A stretch of DNA of 64,000 nt from Leptospira ognonensis. Lineage in GTDB: Bacteria > Spirochaetota > Leptospiria > Leptospirales > Leptospiraceae. Of the stretch, positions 52,349 to 61,900 are shown in pieces. The stretch spans positions 62,001-126,000 of the forward strand of contig NZ_RQGD01000039.1 in NCBI RefSeq assembly GCF_004770745.1, read 5' to 3'. The notes beneath the pieces were generated by a model. That model made no database searches. It was not told where the DNA came from and worked only from the letters and a program-made list of their open reading frames with translations. The position numbers and the translations under genes were made by a program. The stretch's first letter is position 1. Each line of letters begins with the position of its first letter.

Positions 52349-52891
52349 TTATAAAACGCCTTCGATCGCTTTTTTCAATTCTTCGCTTTCCGGTTTTACA
52401 GAAGATCCAAAACGAGCCTTCACTCTGCCTTCTTTATCAATCAGAAATTTTTCAAAGTTCCATTTGACATCTCCCTTTTCTGGAGCATTGTCGATTAAAA
52501 ATTGGTAGACTGGATCTTTATCAGAACCTAACACCTTTACCTTCTTCATCAGATCAAAGCTAACGCCGTAATTCAATTTACAGAAATCAGCGATTTCTTT
52601 TTCTGAGCCAGGTTCTTGGGCACCAAAATCATTTGAAGGAAATCCAATGACCACCAAACCTTTATCTTTAAAACTTTTGTAAACTTTCTCTAACCCTTCG
52701 TATTGAGGCGTATAACCACATTTAGATGCCACGTTGACAACGAGTATGGGTTTACCTTTATAAGCAGATAGAGCAATCACTTTGCCTTTGATGTCGATTG
52801 ATTTGAAATCATGAAAATTCATTTTTTTACCCTCTGGAGTGATTGAAATTGTCAATAGGAAATACGATAAGAAAAAAAGAATCCTTTGCAT
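52349..52891 (-). CDS. glutathione peroxidase (Cys type), exported form
   Basis: A 180-residue GPx of the thioredoxin fold. VVNVASKCGYTPQYEGLEKVY holds the peroxidatic Cys (in place of selenocysteine), FPSNDFGAQEPGS the Gln, and VKWNFEKFLIDKEG the Trp-Asn of the catalytic tetrad. It reduces peroxides with thiols, in bacteria usually thioredoxin. A hydrophobic signal peptide (MQRILFFLSYFLLTISITP) precedes the domain, pointing to a periplasmic form. The start is 27 bases from the divergent nucleosidase-like gene. Confidence 0.92.
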   Translation of the reverse strand: MQRILFFLSYFLLTISITPEGKKMNFHDFKSIDIKGKVIALSAYKGKPILVVNVASKCGYTPQYEGLEKVYKSFKDKGLVVIGFPSNDFGAQEPGSEKEIADFCKLNYGVSFDLMKKVKVLGSDKDPVYQFLIDNAPEKGDVKWNFEKFLIDKEGRVKARFGSSVKPESEELKKAIEGVL

Positions 52892-52918
52892 CTACAGAAC
52901 CTACAAAATCTTTAGACT

Positions 52919-53794
52919 ATGTCAGCGCTTTTTTTCGCACTTTCTCAGGAAGCAAAACCGTGGATAGATGCATTGCAGCTCAAACCAGACTCGAAACAAG
53001 GCCATTTTCGCTTTTATCAAAATGAAAAGCACACCGTTGTCATCACGGGACCTGGAAAATTAGCCACGGCTATGGCTGTTACGGAGATGGCACAACGTCT
53101 TCCGAGAGAACAAAGACACCCAGGTTTCCGCGTTTGGAATTTAGGAATCTGCGGGTCTACTAACATGAATCATTCGATTGGTGATTTTTTTTGGGCCAAT
53201 CGAATCCGTGACTACGAACGAGCGCGAGATTATTTTCCAGAGAAGATAGAGTCTTTGGGATGGGATAAAGAAAGTCACGTTACCACTGTGGAAAGGCCTG
53301 TCACAAACATGGAAAATCTGGATTCGAAATTTTATCAATTTTTGGATAAAAATAAATTAGAAGAAATGTCTCTCATCGATATGGAAGCCGCGGGATTTTT
53401 TGAGGCCGCCTCCGTTTACTTTGAACTGCACCAAATCCAAGTGGGCAAGATTGTTTCCGATCATCTGGAAGGTACGCTTTGCCAGGCAAGTAAAATCGAA
53501 GAGCTCATGCAAGAAACTAAAAACAAATTCTTAGAATTATTTGAAACTGATGGGCTAGTTACTTCCAGAGAAATTTTAAGTCCCGAAATTTGGGGAAAGA
53601 TCAAACAATTCGCCGATTCCGTATACTTCACAGAATCCATGTTTGTCGAATTAAAAAAATCTATTACATACTTTAAAATCAATCATCCGTATAAAGAGAT
53701 CCCTTTTCCTGCTGTGAAACAATTAGAACGCACGTTTGAGAAACGAGATGCGAAAGTTGCTTTTTCCCATTGGAGGGCACTGCTCCATGTTTAA
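52919..53794 (+). CDS. MTA/SAH-nucleosidase-like phosphorylase-family protein
   Basis: A 291-residue protein whose first 195 residues follow the PNP_UDP_1/MTAN fold: FFALSQEAKPWIDAL at the start (Glu11 equivalent), VWNLGICGS, SLIDMEAAGFFEAA (Met-Glu pair) and KIVSDHLEGT (Ser-Asp with the general acid Asp). These nucleosidases cleave methylthioadenosine, SAH and 5'-deoxyadenosine. The C-terminal 90 residues are extra and helical. It overlaps the radical SAM gene by 8 bases. Removing the 5'-deoxyadenosine made by that enzyme is an attractive but unproven role. Confidence 0.75.
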   Translation: MSALFFALSQEAKPWIDALQLKPDSKQGHFRFYQNEKHTVVITGPGKLATAMAVTEMAQRLPREQRHPGFRVWNLGICGSTNMNHSIGDFFWANRIRDYERARDYFPEKIESLGWDKESHVTTVERPVTNMENLDSKFYQFLDKNKLEEMSLIDMEAAGFFEAASVYFELHQIQVGKIVSDHLEGTLCQASKIEELMQETKNKFLELFETDGLVTSREILSPEIWGKIKQFADSVYFTESMFVELKKSITYFKINHPYKEIPFPAVKQLERTFEKRDAKVAFSHWRALLHV

Positions 53795-54782
53795 GCATTT
53801 TTCGCATATCTACATTGAAAAACAAATCCTCGACCACCCTCGTACTCTGAATATCCTAAAGAAATTCAAAAACAGTGAAGTAGTACAAATTGTTCATTAT
53901 AAAGACATATTCAACCGTCGTGGTCAAAATTTCAGAACTCAAAAACTCTCTCAAAAATTAATCTTGGCAAAAAGACAGGACCATTTCCTCTATCCTGGAA
54001 GCCACTTTTCACCTAACTTTGATCATCCGAATTTTTATTATAATACCTTAGCACTCAATTGTATCTACGACTGTAGCTATTGTTATTTACAGGGAATGTT
54101 TTCCTCGGCGAACCTAGTATTTTTTGTGAATTGGGAAGATTATTTTAAAGCAACAGATGCCTTTTTAGAAAAAAACAAAACCTTATACCTTGCTCTCTCT
54201 TACGATACTGATCTCTTAGCAACGGAATCGTTTTTTCCCGCCGTTTCTGCATGGATTGATTTTGCAAAGGATCGACCAGACCTAATCTTAGAAATCCGAA
54301 CCAAATCGAGTCATTTTTCGGCCATTCAAAACTGTTCGTCGATTCCGAACTGCATCCTTGCTTGGACCATCTCACCGGAAAGTATCTGCACTGAGATCGA
54401 AAAAAAAGCTCCTTCGTTAAATGCTCGTCTAACTTCCATTCAATCCGCTCTAGATGCAGGTTGGAAAGTGCGTCTCTGTATTGACCCCATCCTGCGCGTC
54501 AAGGATTGGAAAGAGAAATATGAGGAATTCATGGATGCTCTAGCAGGTAAAATCGATCTGAATCTTGTGCATGACATCAGCATCGGAAGTTTTCGGATGA
54601 ATACTGAATTTTTAGGCAACATCCAGAACCAAAGAGCCGATGATTCGTTGTTATACTATCCATATGTCCGCCAATCAGGTATCGCCTCCTACTCTGCTGC
54701 CGAGAATGAAGAAATGCTAACGTTTGTAAAAGGTTGTTTTGAAGGAAAAGTAGAAAGATGTAAAATCAAAGTAAGTTACTAA
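53787..54782 (+). CDS. SPL-family radical SAM protein
   Basis: About 331 residues from the ATG at 53787. The [4Fe-4S] motif CIYDCSYC (Cys92, 96, 99) sits in ALNCIYDCSYCYLQG, as in spore photoproduct lyase. The region that in SPL reads S-C-T-S-D (hydrogen-donor Cys) is here LSYDTDLLATE, with Tyr in place of Cys, so the classic thymine-dimer repair chemistry may not operate. The rest resembles SPL (EIRTKSSHFSAI, LAWTISPESI, KVRLCIDPILR). Leptospira does not form spores, so the substrate is open. The upstream nucleosidase-like gene is translationally coupled. Confidence 0.8.
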   Translation: MFKHFSHIYIEKQILDHPRTLNILKKFKNSEVVQIVHYKDIFNRRGQNFRTQKLSQKLILAKRQDHFLYPGSHFSPNFDHPNFYYNTLALNCIYDCSYCYLQGMFSSANLVFFVNWEDYFKATDAFLEKNKTLYLALSYDTDLLATESFFPAVSAWIDFAKDRPDLILEIRTKSSHFSAIQNCSSIPNCILAWTISPESICTEIEKKAPSLNARLTSIQSALDAGWKVRLCIDPILRVKDWKEKYEEFMDALAGKIDLNLVHDISIGSFRMNTEFLGNIQNQRADDSLLYYPYVRQSGIASYSAAENEEMLTFVKGCFEGKVERCKIKVSY

Positions 54783-55083
54783 GAAAGCCAAACATTCGTT
54801 CCCATCTCCCGCCTTTCTCGCACTCCTGCTCGAAGGGCGGCGCTCCGCCCGTCCTGGGCTTCGCTTCCGATGGAAACGAAGTTTGGTAAGTGGGAAGAAA
54901 GATCTAATAGGGAGATTTGGTTTTGAACATTGGGCACCTCGGATTGGTTAGTGGAGTCTGATTTAATTCTTATAACCGATTGCGCTATTCGCTCCAATCT
55001 TTGCTACGCAAAGGATTTCCGCTGCTATCGCTGGTGCGGGGGTTTATGCGTATTGCGGATAACACGCCGAAATCTTTTTCCCT
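54783..55083. other. intergenic region with GC-rich hairpins
   Basis: About 300 bases between the SPL gene and the SH3b gene. No credible gene. It contains GGGCGG-CGCT-CCGCCC (54835-54850), an imperfect stem CTTCGcTTCC/GGAAaCGAAG (54859-54881), and CTTTGC-TAC-GCAAAG (54999-55013). The 54961-55080 part (ends near ACACGCCGAAATC) has the look of a dispersed Leptospira intergenic repeat, but that needs a genome comparison. Both genes end here, on opposite strands. Confidence 0.6.
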
Positions 55084-55998
55084 CTATTTCCCCTTCCATC
55101 CATTTTTCTTCTTCCACTCTTCTGCTTTTTCTCGGATCAATACTACATCAGGTTCCCCTGGCGCCCGGAGATAGGCTCCATGTAAGTATCCCTCGCCGCC
55201 GTCCTGTAGCTTCACTTTTACGTAATTCGCAACACCCAATCCTAATATAATTTCCTGTTTAAAGGTATCCTCGAGGACTTCCACCTTCGTATCCTTGGAA
55301 AGAAATTTACTGATCATGCCTTTAGAGTGAGGGTCCCTCCTTAGATTTGCATTATTTTGAGTCACTAAATAAACACCTTTCTCCCGAAAAGGATAAAAGG
55401 GTGCGCAAGGATATTCACATTTAACTTTATGGTTTTTCACATTTAAAACAGAATTTTGCGAACTAACGGCAATCGATTCTCCACAATATTGCTTAGACAC
55501 GATTTCAGCATATGTCTCTCGAGTCGTCTTATCTAAGCAACTAATGGTTAATGCTCCCGAGTCATCGTATTCATAAGTTAAGCCGACGCGAACTAATAAA
55601 CCACCGAATTCATATCTATTCTTTTCATCTAAATAAAGCGTTGTGTGAGATAGCATTACGAGCTTTTCATTATTGAAAAAGGCAGCAAGTTTTGCATCAG
55701 ACCCAGTCAATGGATTGGCTTTATTTACAAAATAGATTGCATAGTTGATAGTTTCATTTGGAAAGTCGAGGTCTCTTTTTGTTACATAAACAAATGTATT
55801 TTTATCCTCGCCACCCCCACCAGTATAATTGGATTTTATAAAATTTTCTTCTAGCTCAGTCGGTAAGGAATAATTAAATTTAGCTAATTCCTTCTTCCAA
55901 TATGATATCAGCTCAGATTTTGGTATATCTTCCCCAAAAATTCCAATGTTAAAAATGAAAAAGGCTAAAAACAAAAGTGTTATTTTCTTAATGCACAT
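55084..55998 (-). CDS. exported SH3b-domain protein
   Basis: About 304 residues from the ATG at 55998; an in-frame ATG at 56022 is also open. The signal peptide is MCIKKITLLFLAFFIFNIGIFG. The C-terminal part is a bacterial SH3 domain: YLVTQNNANLRRDPHSKGMISKFL, DTKVEVLEDTF, NYVKVKLQDGGEGYLHGAYL. SH3b domains bind peptidoglycan peptides or proteins. The first two thirds are strand-rich and unassigned, with Cys pairs. The start overlaps the end of the giant gene by 11 bases, so its synthesis is coupled to that protein. Confidence 0.75.
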   Translation of the reverse strand: MCIKKITLLFLAFFIFNIGIFGEDIPKSELISYWKKELAKFNYSLPTELEENFIKSNYTGGGGEDKNTFVYVTKRDLDFPNETINYAIYFVNKANPLTGSDAKLAAFFNNEKLVMLSHTTLYLDEKNRYEFGGLLVRVGLTYEYDDSGALTISCLDKTTRETYAEIVSKQYCGESIAVSSQNSVLNVKNHKVKCEYPCAPFYPFREKGVYLVTQNNANLRRDPHSKGMISKFLSKDTKVEVLEDTFKQEIILGLGVANYVKVKLQDGGEGYLHGAYLRAPGEPDVVLIREKAEEWKKKNGWKGK

Positions 55999-58900
55999 CT
56001 GGTGACCCCACTTCAGAAACATGCAAATGGTGTCTATGGTTCCACATTTGTTTGATTATATCTTTATTCTTTACTGGATCTAAACCCGCAGCCTCGGCAA
56101 TCGTTGTGTAAATTTCATTTTCAATTTCAGGTGTCAGATTGTTATTGCTAGGCTCCAAATTTCCAATGCTCCACAAGTCGGGTCGAACCGCAGAGAATTT
56201 GTTTTCATAAACTTGACCATTCATTCGAACCTCCCATGGTGTTGCATAAAATGTGGTTCCTTGTGAATTTTTTATTTTATCTAAGAATGTTCTTAGCTGA
56301 GCAGGTGGTTCTGCAGCAATCGTGTTTGGTGTCCCATCCTTATAGCGGATGCTGAGAACAACTGGATCCTTTAAATCATTTTTAACTGTGATCGATCCTA
56401 CATCCAAGGCAAAGCCATTACTGTGTGCACCAGGTTTGATGATAGAATTGATCGAGACTTCCGTTGCACCGACAGAACCCGCGGCATTCGTAACATCCAT
56501 CCATGTAGAACCATTGGATGCTTGAATGGATTGATAATTCAAATCTCCTCCAGCATTCATAGTTTTAATTTTAATTCCATTGACGGTTGTTTCAAAACGG
56601 GAAATATTCCCTTTGTCGTTCCTTACCTCCTCAAAATTATTCACCGCTTCCAGTTTCGCATGATTGGGATTCGTTTTAGGATCAAAAGCACTTCCGAGGG
56701 ATGCTTTTAATTGTTTAAAGGCGTCTTGTCGGCCTTTGAAATCATTTGGTTCAATCCTCTCACCATTTGCATTTCTTTCAATCATACCTGTCTCAGGTTT
56801 AATCACATAACCGCTTCCGGTTTGGTTGATTGCCTCTACTTGTCTGTGGAAAGCGAATTCTTGGTTTGCTCTTTGTAAGCTAACCGCATCAATAACGCGA
56901 CCTTCTTTGCCTGGTATTACGTGAGGATTACCTGATGCATCCTGATAGACATTAAAAGTCATCGTATCCGTTCTAGGAACCCTGCCCGTCTCCACGAGTT
57001 CGGTGCTAACACTACTTAAGGTTTGTAACCTGATATTTCCCGTCGCAGGGTCTCTATCTTTAACAAGTAAACTAAATCTCTGTTCCATTGACTTATCGGC
57101 CTCGGATTTTGCTAATTCTGCAATTTTAATTTTGTTTTCAAGCGATTCTCTCCTTGACTCGAAATCTTTCGATCGGATCGTTTCTCTAACATGAAATAGT
57201 GTGAGTTCATTCTTTGCCGACGTCAGTGCTTGGTCAGCCTTTATCTGAGCATTCGTTCTTACCTCATTTGCAAAGACAGGATCAGTTGCCAATTTTCTAC
57301 CGATTTCGCTGCTCACGGTCTTGTTTAAATCAGCCTGAGTTGCATTAAGTTTTAATTTGAGTCCCTTGATTTCAGAATCACTTCTTGGAACTTTTTGCTC
57401 CGCAATCGTGATTTGATCTCTAGCGATCTCAACTCTTGATTGCGCCAACTTTATATCCTCTGATCTTACGGGATTATTCAGCAATTCGTTGATTTGATGG
57501 TTCATTTTCTCATTTAACTTTACAATTGTGCTTTCTTTTCCGATCACCGGCTTCTTTCCATCGACCATGGTCGTAACTTCGCGTATGATCGGTTTTATAC
57601 CTTGGATCCGAGTTAGTTTCGTCCCAGCTGATAAATCAGCTGATTCTGAAACCAGTTGCATCAATTGATTGCTATTTATATCTCTTACAGAATTTGCAAA
57701 ATTCACGGTTTTCGGATCAATACTGATAGTCGCATGTCCACTAACTCGTCCATTACTTGGTGCCCCACTGCCATCCCCCCATGCTTCCACAGGCACATCT
57801 TGAACCGGTGCGTCATCAGGTAGCGGTGAATCCTCCCCCTCTCTCCTCCTTCCGAACACATACGCACCTACTAAAGCAAAGACACTCGTTCCAGCAGCCG
57901 CCGCTGCTGTCGTATCTGGACTCGGTTCATTTTCAATGCGATTCAGAGCCTCATTTCGCGCGTTTGGTGTAAGATTTGCGATTTGAGCATCCGTGAGACC
58001 ACTGGCTCTCAATCTAACATTGTCATCTGCTGTGCGTAAGTTTGCCTCGAATGCTTGTGCATCCGCATCAGTAAGATTGCGAACGAGTTCAGGATCACCT
58101 CCTCTCGCAATTAAAAACTCACGGGATGCCCGTGCTCTTTCCATATCACCAGTTCTATCTTGTGCCAAATTTATATTTTGCTCAGCCCAATTGAATTCGT
58201 CAAAATGGAATCCGTCTGCGGAAACAGTTGCCACATTGATCCCGTTATACTGTGTAGAAACAGAGCCTCCGTTGGCATCTAGGTTTCCTGTAAAACCCAG
58301 TCCTGAGTTCGAATCAGTATATCCTGCGGTTCCAGAAATTTGTCCCCTGTCTGTATCATAGTTAATGCTGTAGTTTTGGCCTCGTCTAGGTCCTTCGTTG
58401 TTTGGGTTATAAGCCACTCCTACAGTTGTTGATCCATTCGTCGTTGAGGAGGCTGTTAGCTGTACGCCATCAATATGGGTCTGTGCAGATCCTTGCACGG
58501 TTGTGTTTCCTCTTTGCGAGAAAGAGATGCTTGCGTTTGTTCTCTCTCCCCCAACTCCAACCATCCCACCCCAACCAGCATCTCTATCAAAGGTAACACC
58601 AAGGCCAAGAGTTGATCCTTGCGTAAGTCTACCAGCGCCATCTCTAACGGCGCCAGCAAAATCAAACCTTCCACTCGCCGTCAACATTCCTAAGGCTCCG
58701 TTTGTAAAGCCGGCCAACACACCCTGGGGACCATTGCGGGTTCCATCAACAGTTTGCACGACGAGATTTACGGAGGCCTTAAACAGTTGTTCCGAGCCTT
58801 TAAATAAAGCTTGTTGGGCGGCACTCAAGGATTTAAACTGCGCCCCTACACCTAAGGTCACTCCCGTGATCGCCGTAGATCGGATGGCAGCTGTTTGGGC

Positions 58901-61900
58901 TTTTTTGTCTGCGGCTTTCTGTTCATTTCTACTGATCTGACCACGTATGGCAGCATTGAGGACTGCTTTCTCATCGGCAGACATGTTCACTGCTAGTTGG
59001 TCTACGAGCATCCGTTGTCCGATTTCTTTTACGATACCTTTTTGGTCGGAAGGAGTGGCTGACGTATAGCTTGTACCAGGTGCCTGCATTCCGAGGGCTT
59101 GGTTTGCAAAGGCAAGATTTGCTTGTTGGAAACGTCTATCTGTGATCCCGCTAAAGGCGATTTTATTTCCATCGGATAAGGCTTGGGCAATTTTGCGATC
59201 AGGCATACCAACGGCGACAACCGCTGTTTTATAAACACCGAGGGTGGCGGAGGCCACACGGCTAACAACGCCAGCCACAGGATTGCTATCGACGGCACAT
59301 CTCACGGAGGCTGCTTCCTTTTTACCCTTATAATCCGTGATCAAATTCCCAATCACTTCTGCAGGGAGGCCAGTGGCTGTGGCGACGGCTTGGGTTACGT
59401 TCGATTGCAACATAGATTCACGTTCGGCTTTAATTTCTGCTAGGCGCGTTTGTGCACCACTCGTGCGGTCTACCAAACGATCAGCCGCAGCATCCCCTGC
59501 CACTTCGCGGTAAGCACCGATGGCAGTTCCTGTCACGATTGTATTGCCACCGGCAAGAAAGACACCTGTAGAGATCGCACCTTGTGTCGTGGAGACAAGG
59601 GCTGTGGCAGTATTTCCCATGGATACAAATCCTTGGCCCACGGAAGTGAAACCTCCCGCAAAGGCAGTTCCGGCAGCAGCATAATTGCCAGAAGCAAAGG
59701 CCACTGCTCCAGCTCCAAATTGTAGCGCCGCATTTCCGAAGGCTGTAGCCGTGGCAACTAACGCAGTTCCCACATTCTGCAAGTTATTCGTTGCCTGTTG
59801 GGATTTGATCTTTCTTTCTGCTACCTTGCCCTTCATAAAACTCAAGGCTTGGGTGAGAAGGCCAATTTGGCTTTCGTCGGCTCCACTGGCCCTAGCCCAT
59901 GCTGTGGCAATGCTTGTATTGATCTGGTCTTCCACCTTACTCTTGATTGCACCTTGAACGCCGGCCATCCCGCCGGATAAGTAGGCGATCACGAGATCTC
60001 GCACAAGGGCGTCTTCTGCTTCTTTTGCTTTTTTTAAGGATTGGAATTTAGTTTCGTTTTTAGCTTCCAGATCTCGGATGAGAGCGGTGCTCTGGGTTAG
60101 GTTTCCTTGTGTTTTCACAAGTCCCTTCTCAAAAAAATCTGTCGAGATCGCATTTGCCTGATTTTCGACGTTTGTCCAATCGGATGTTTCCCAAACATCA
60201 AAGAGAGATTTACCCGTAGGTGCCATCACGGGCTTCATCTGGGAAAACTTGATGTATTTGTTTTCTGTTTGGTTTCCCGATGTATATCCTTTCTCGTCGC
60301 GTCCTTTGATGTTTCCATCGCTGATCACTCGCGAGAGTGTCACCCCATTTTCATCAAAGGTGGTTGTAAAATCTTGCTTCAAAAGTGCCTTACACTCCGT
60401 TGTATCTGGATTGAGATAGCATGTTCCAAAATTGGCAGCTCGCGCTTTGGGCTTAGTCATGGCTGTTCCACCAGATGCCACCGTGGCCGAGTCAATCCCA
60501 AGCAGGTCATTTTCTTTTGTCGTAAGAGAATGAACAATCTTACCATTTTGGAACTCGAGACCTTTTTTTGCCAATTCGGCAATCTCATTCGAAAAGGTTT
60601 CTTTAAAATTTTTGGCCTGCTCCTCGCTCAGCTTTTTTGCCGCCGCCGCACAGCCGTCATATTCTGCGGTTCCCATAACGCAGACCGATGAAGGAGTAAC
60701 CTTTATGCTCGCATTATAATTTTTTAATTTGGTAAGGTAGTCCGATGCCATTTGTTCGGTAATCCCTAGCGCTTCCAAATTTCCATCGGATACAAAATTA
60801 CCATTGTCATCTAACTTTGCCGCCCACCGACTATCCCAATTGATGCTATAGGCCATTTGGTTGGCAAGCTTCACCTGTTCTTGTCTGGCGGTGTATTCAT
60901 TATTGCCATTGATGGATAGGAGTTGTGTGAATTGATACACTCCGTTGGAAGTTTTTCCAAAAACTTCTGAGATATCTTTGTTACCCACCATCAGATTTCC
61001 AACCATCTGCTTCTCGTCTACCGCACCAAGAACAGAATAATTCCCAGTCGTAACTGCACCAGTGACACCAGAACTGAATTTGGTTTTGGCGAAGGCATCG
61101 ATTTGCCCCGTAAACCGATCCATCGTAGCATCCGTGTTCGTGGCAATGCCAGGTCTCGAATCGGTTCCTTCTACCTTGAGTGCCACCTGATCTGCGAGCA
61201 GTTTCACATCGGCGGCGGACTTAATTTGGTCGGCCTTTTCATATAAGGTTCCCCAACTCACCATCGCCTCTTGGTGTTGTGTCTCCATCGCATGCAGCCA
61301 TTTCGCTTTTTTTTCGTTCAATTCGGCAACCGATTTATCATATTCTAATTTTGCATTGGCCTTCAATTGGTCCGACTGGGTTTTCCAATCCTTATAGTAT
61401 TGGTTGTAACTCGTAACTTGAGATTCCCAATTTTGGATCGCAGGGAGGACGTCTCTATTGTAGGTGCCCAATTCTCCGTTGAGTGCCTCATAATTCCCAC
61501 TCCAGTAGATTGCTTGGCTTGCCGCGACACTATCATGCATTTCGAACAAAAGTTCATAACCAATCTTACCCATCTGCTGCCGGTCAATAAACCCACGATT
61601 GGCAAGCCAATAGAACGTATTCATAGGGTTCGTTTCATGGTGGTAGTTACCCTGCAAATGGTCCGCAGATACAAAGGCAACCCTTTGGCCGCCTAAAGTC
61701 GTCGTATTATGGGCGTTATTCCAGTCTGTGTAAATATTCCAGGCAAGGAGCGTGGACGACTGTCCCGTTCCAAGTTTCAGATCGATCAAATGTTCCACAC
61801 CTGAGGTGTTTCCATTCACCATCGTATTGATGAGACTTATAAAATCCCAGTCTGCGGCTATACCAGAAAATAGATGTGTGGGATCTGCGTTCCATTCCTT

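Noticed and set aside
54930..55250. Plus-strand 106-codon frame in the spacer after the SPL gene
   Set aside because: Runs through the hairpin region into the SH3b gene on the other strand, is Arg/Cys/Ser-rich without pattern, and lacks a ribosome site.
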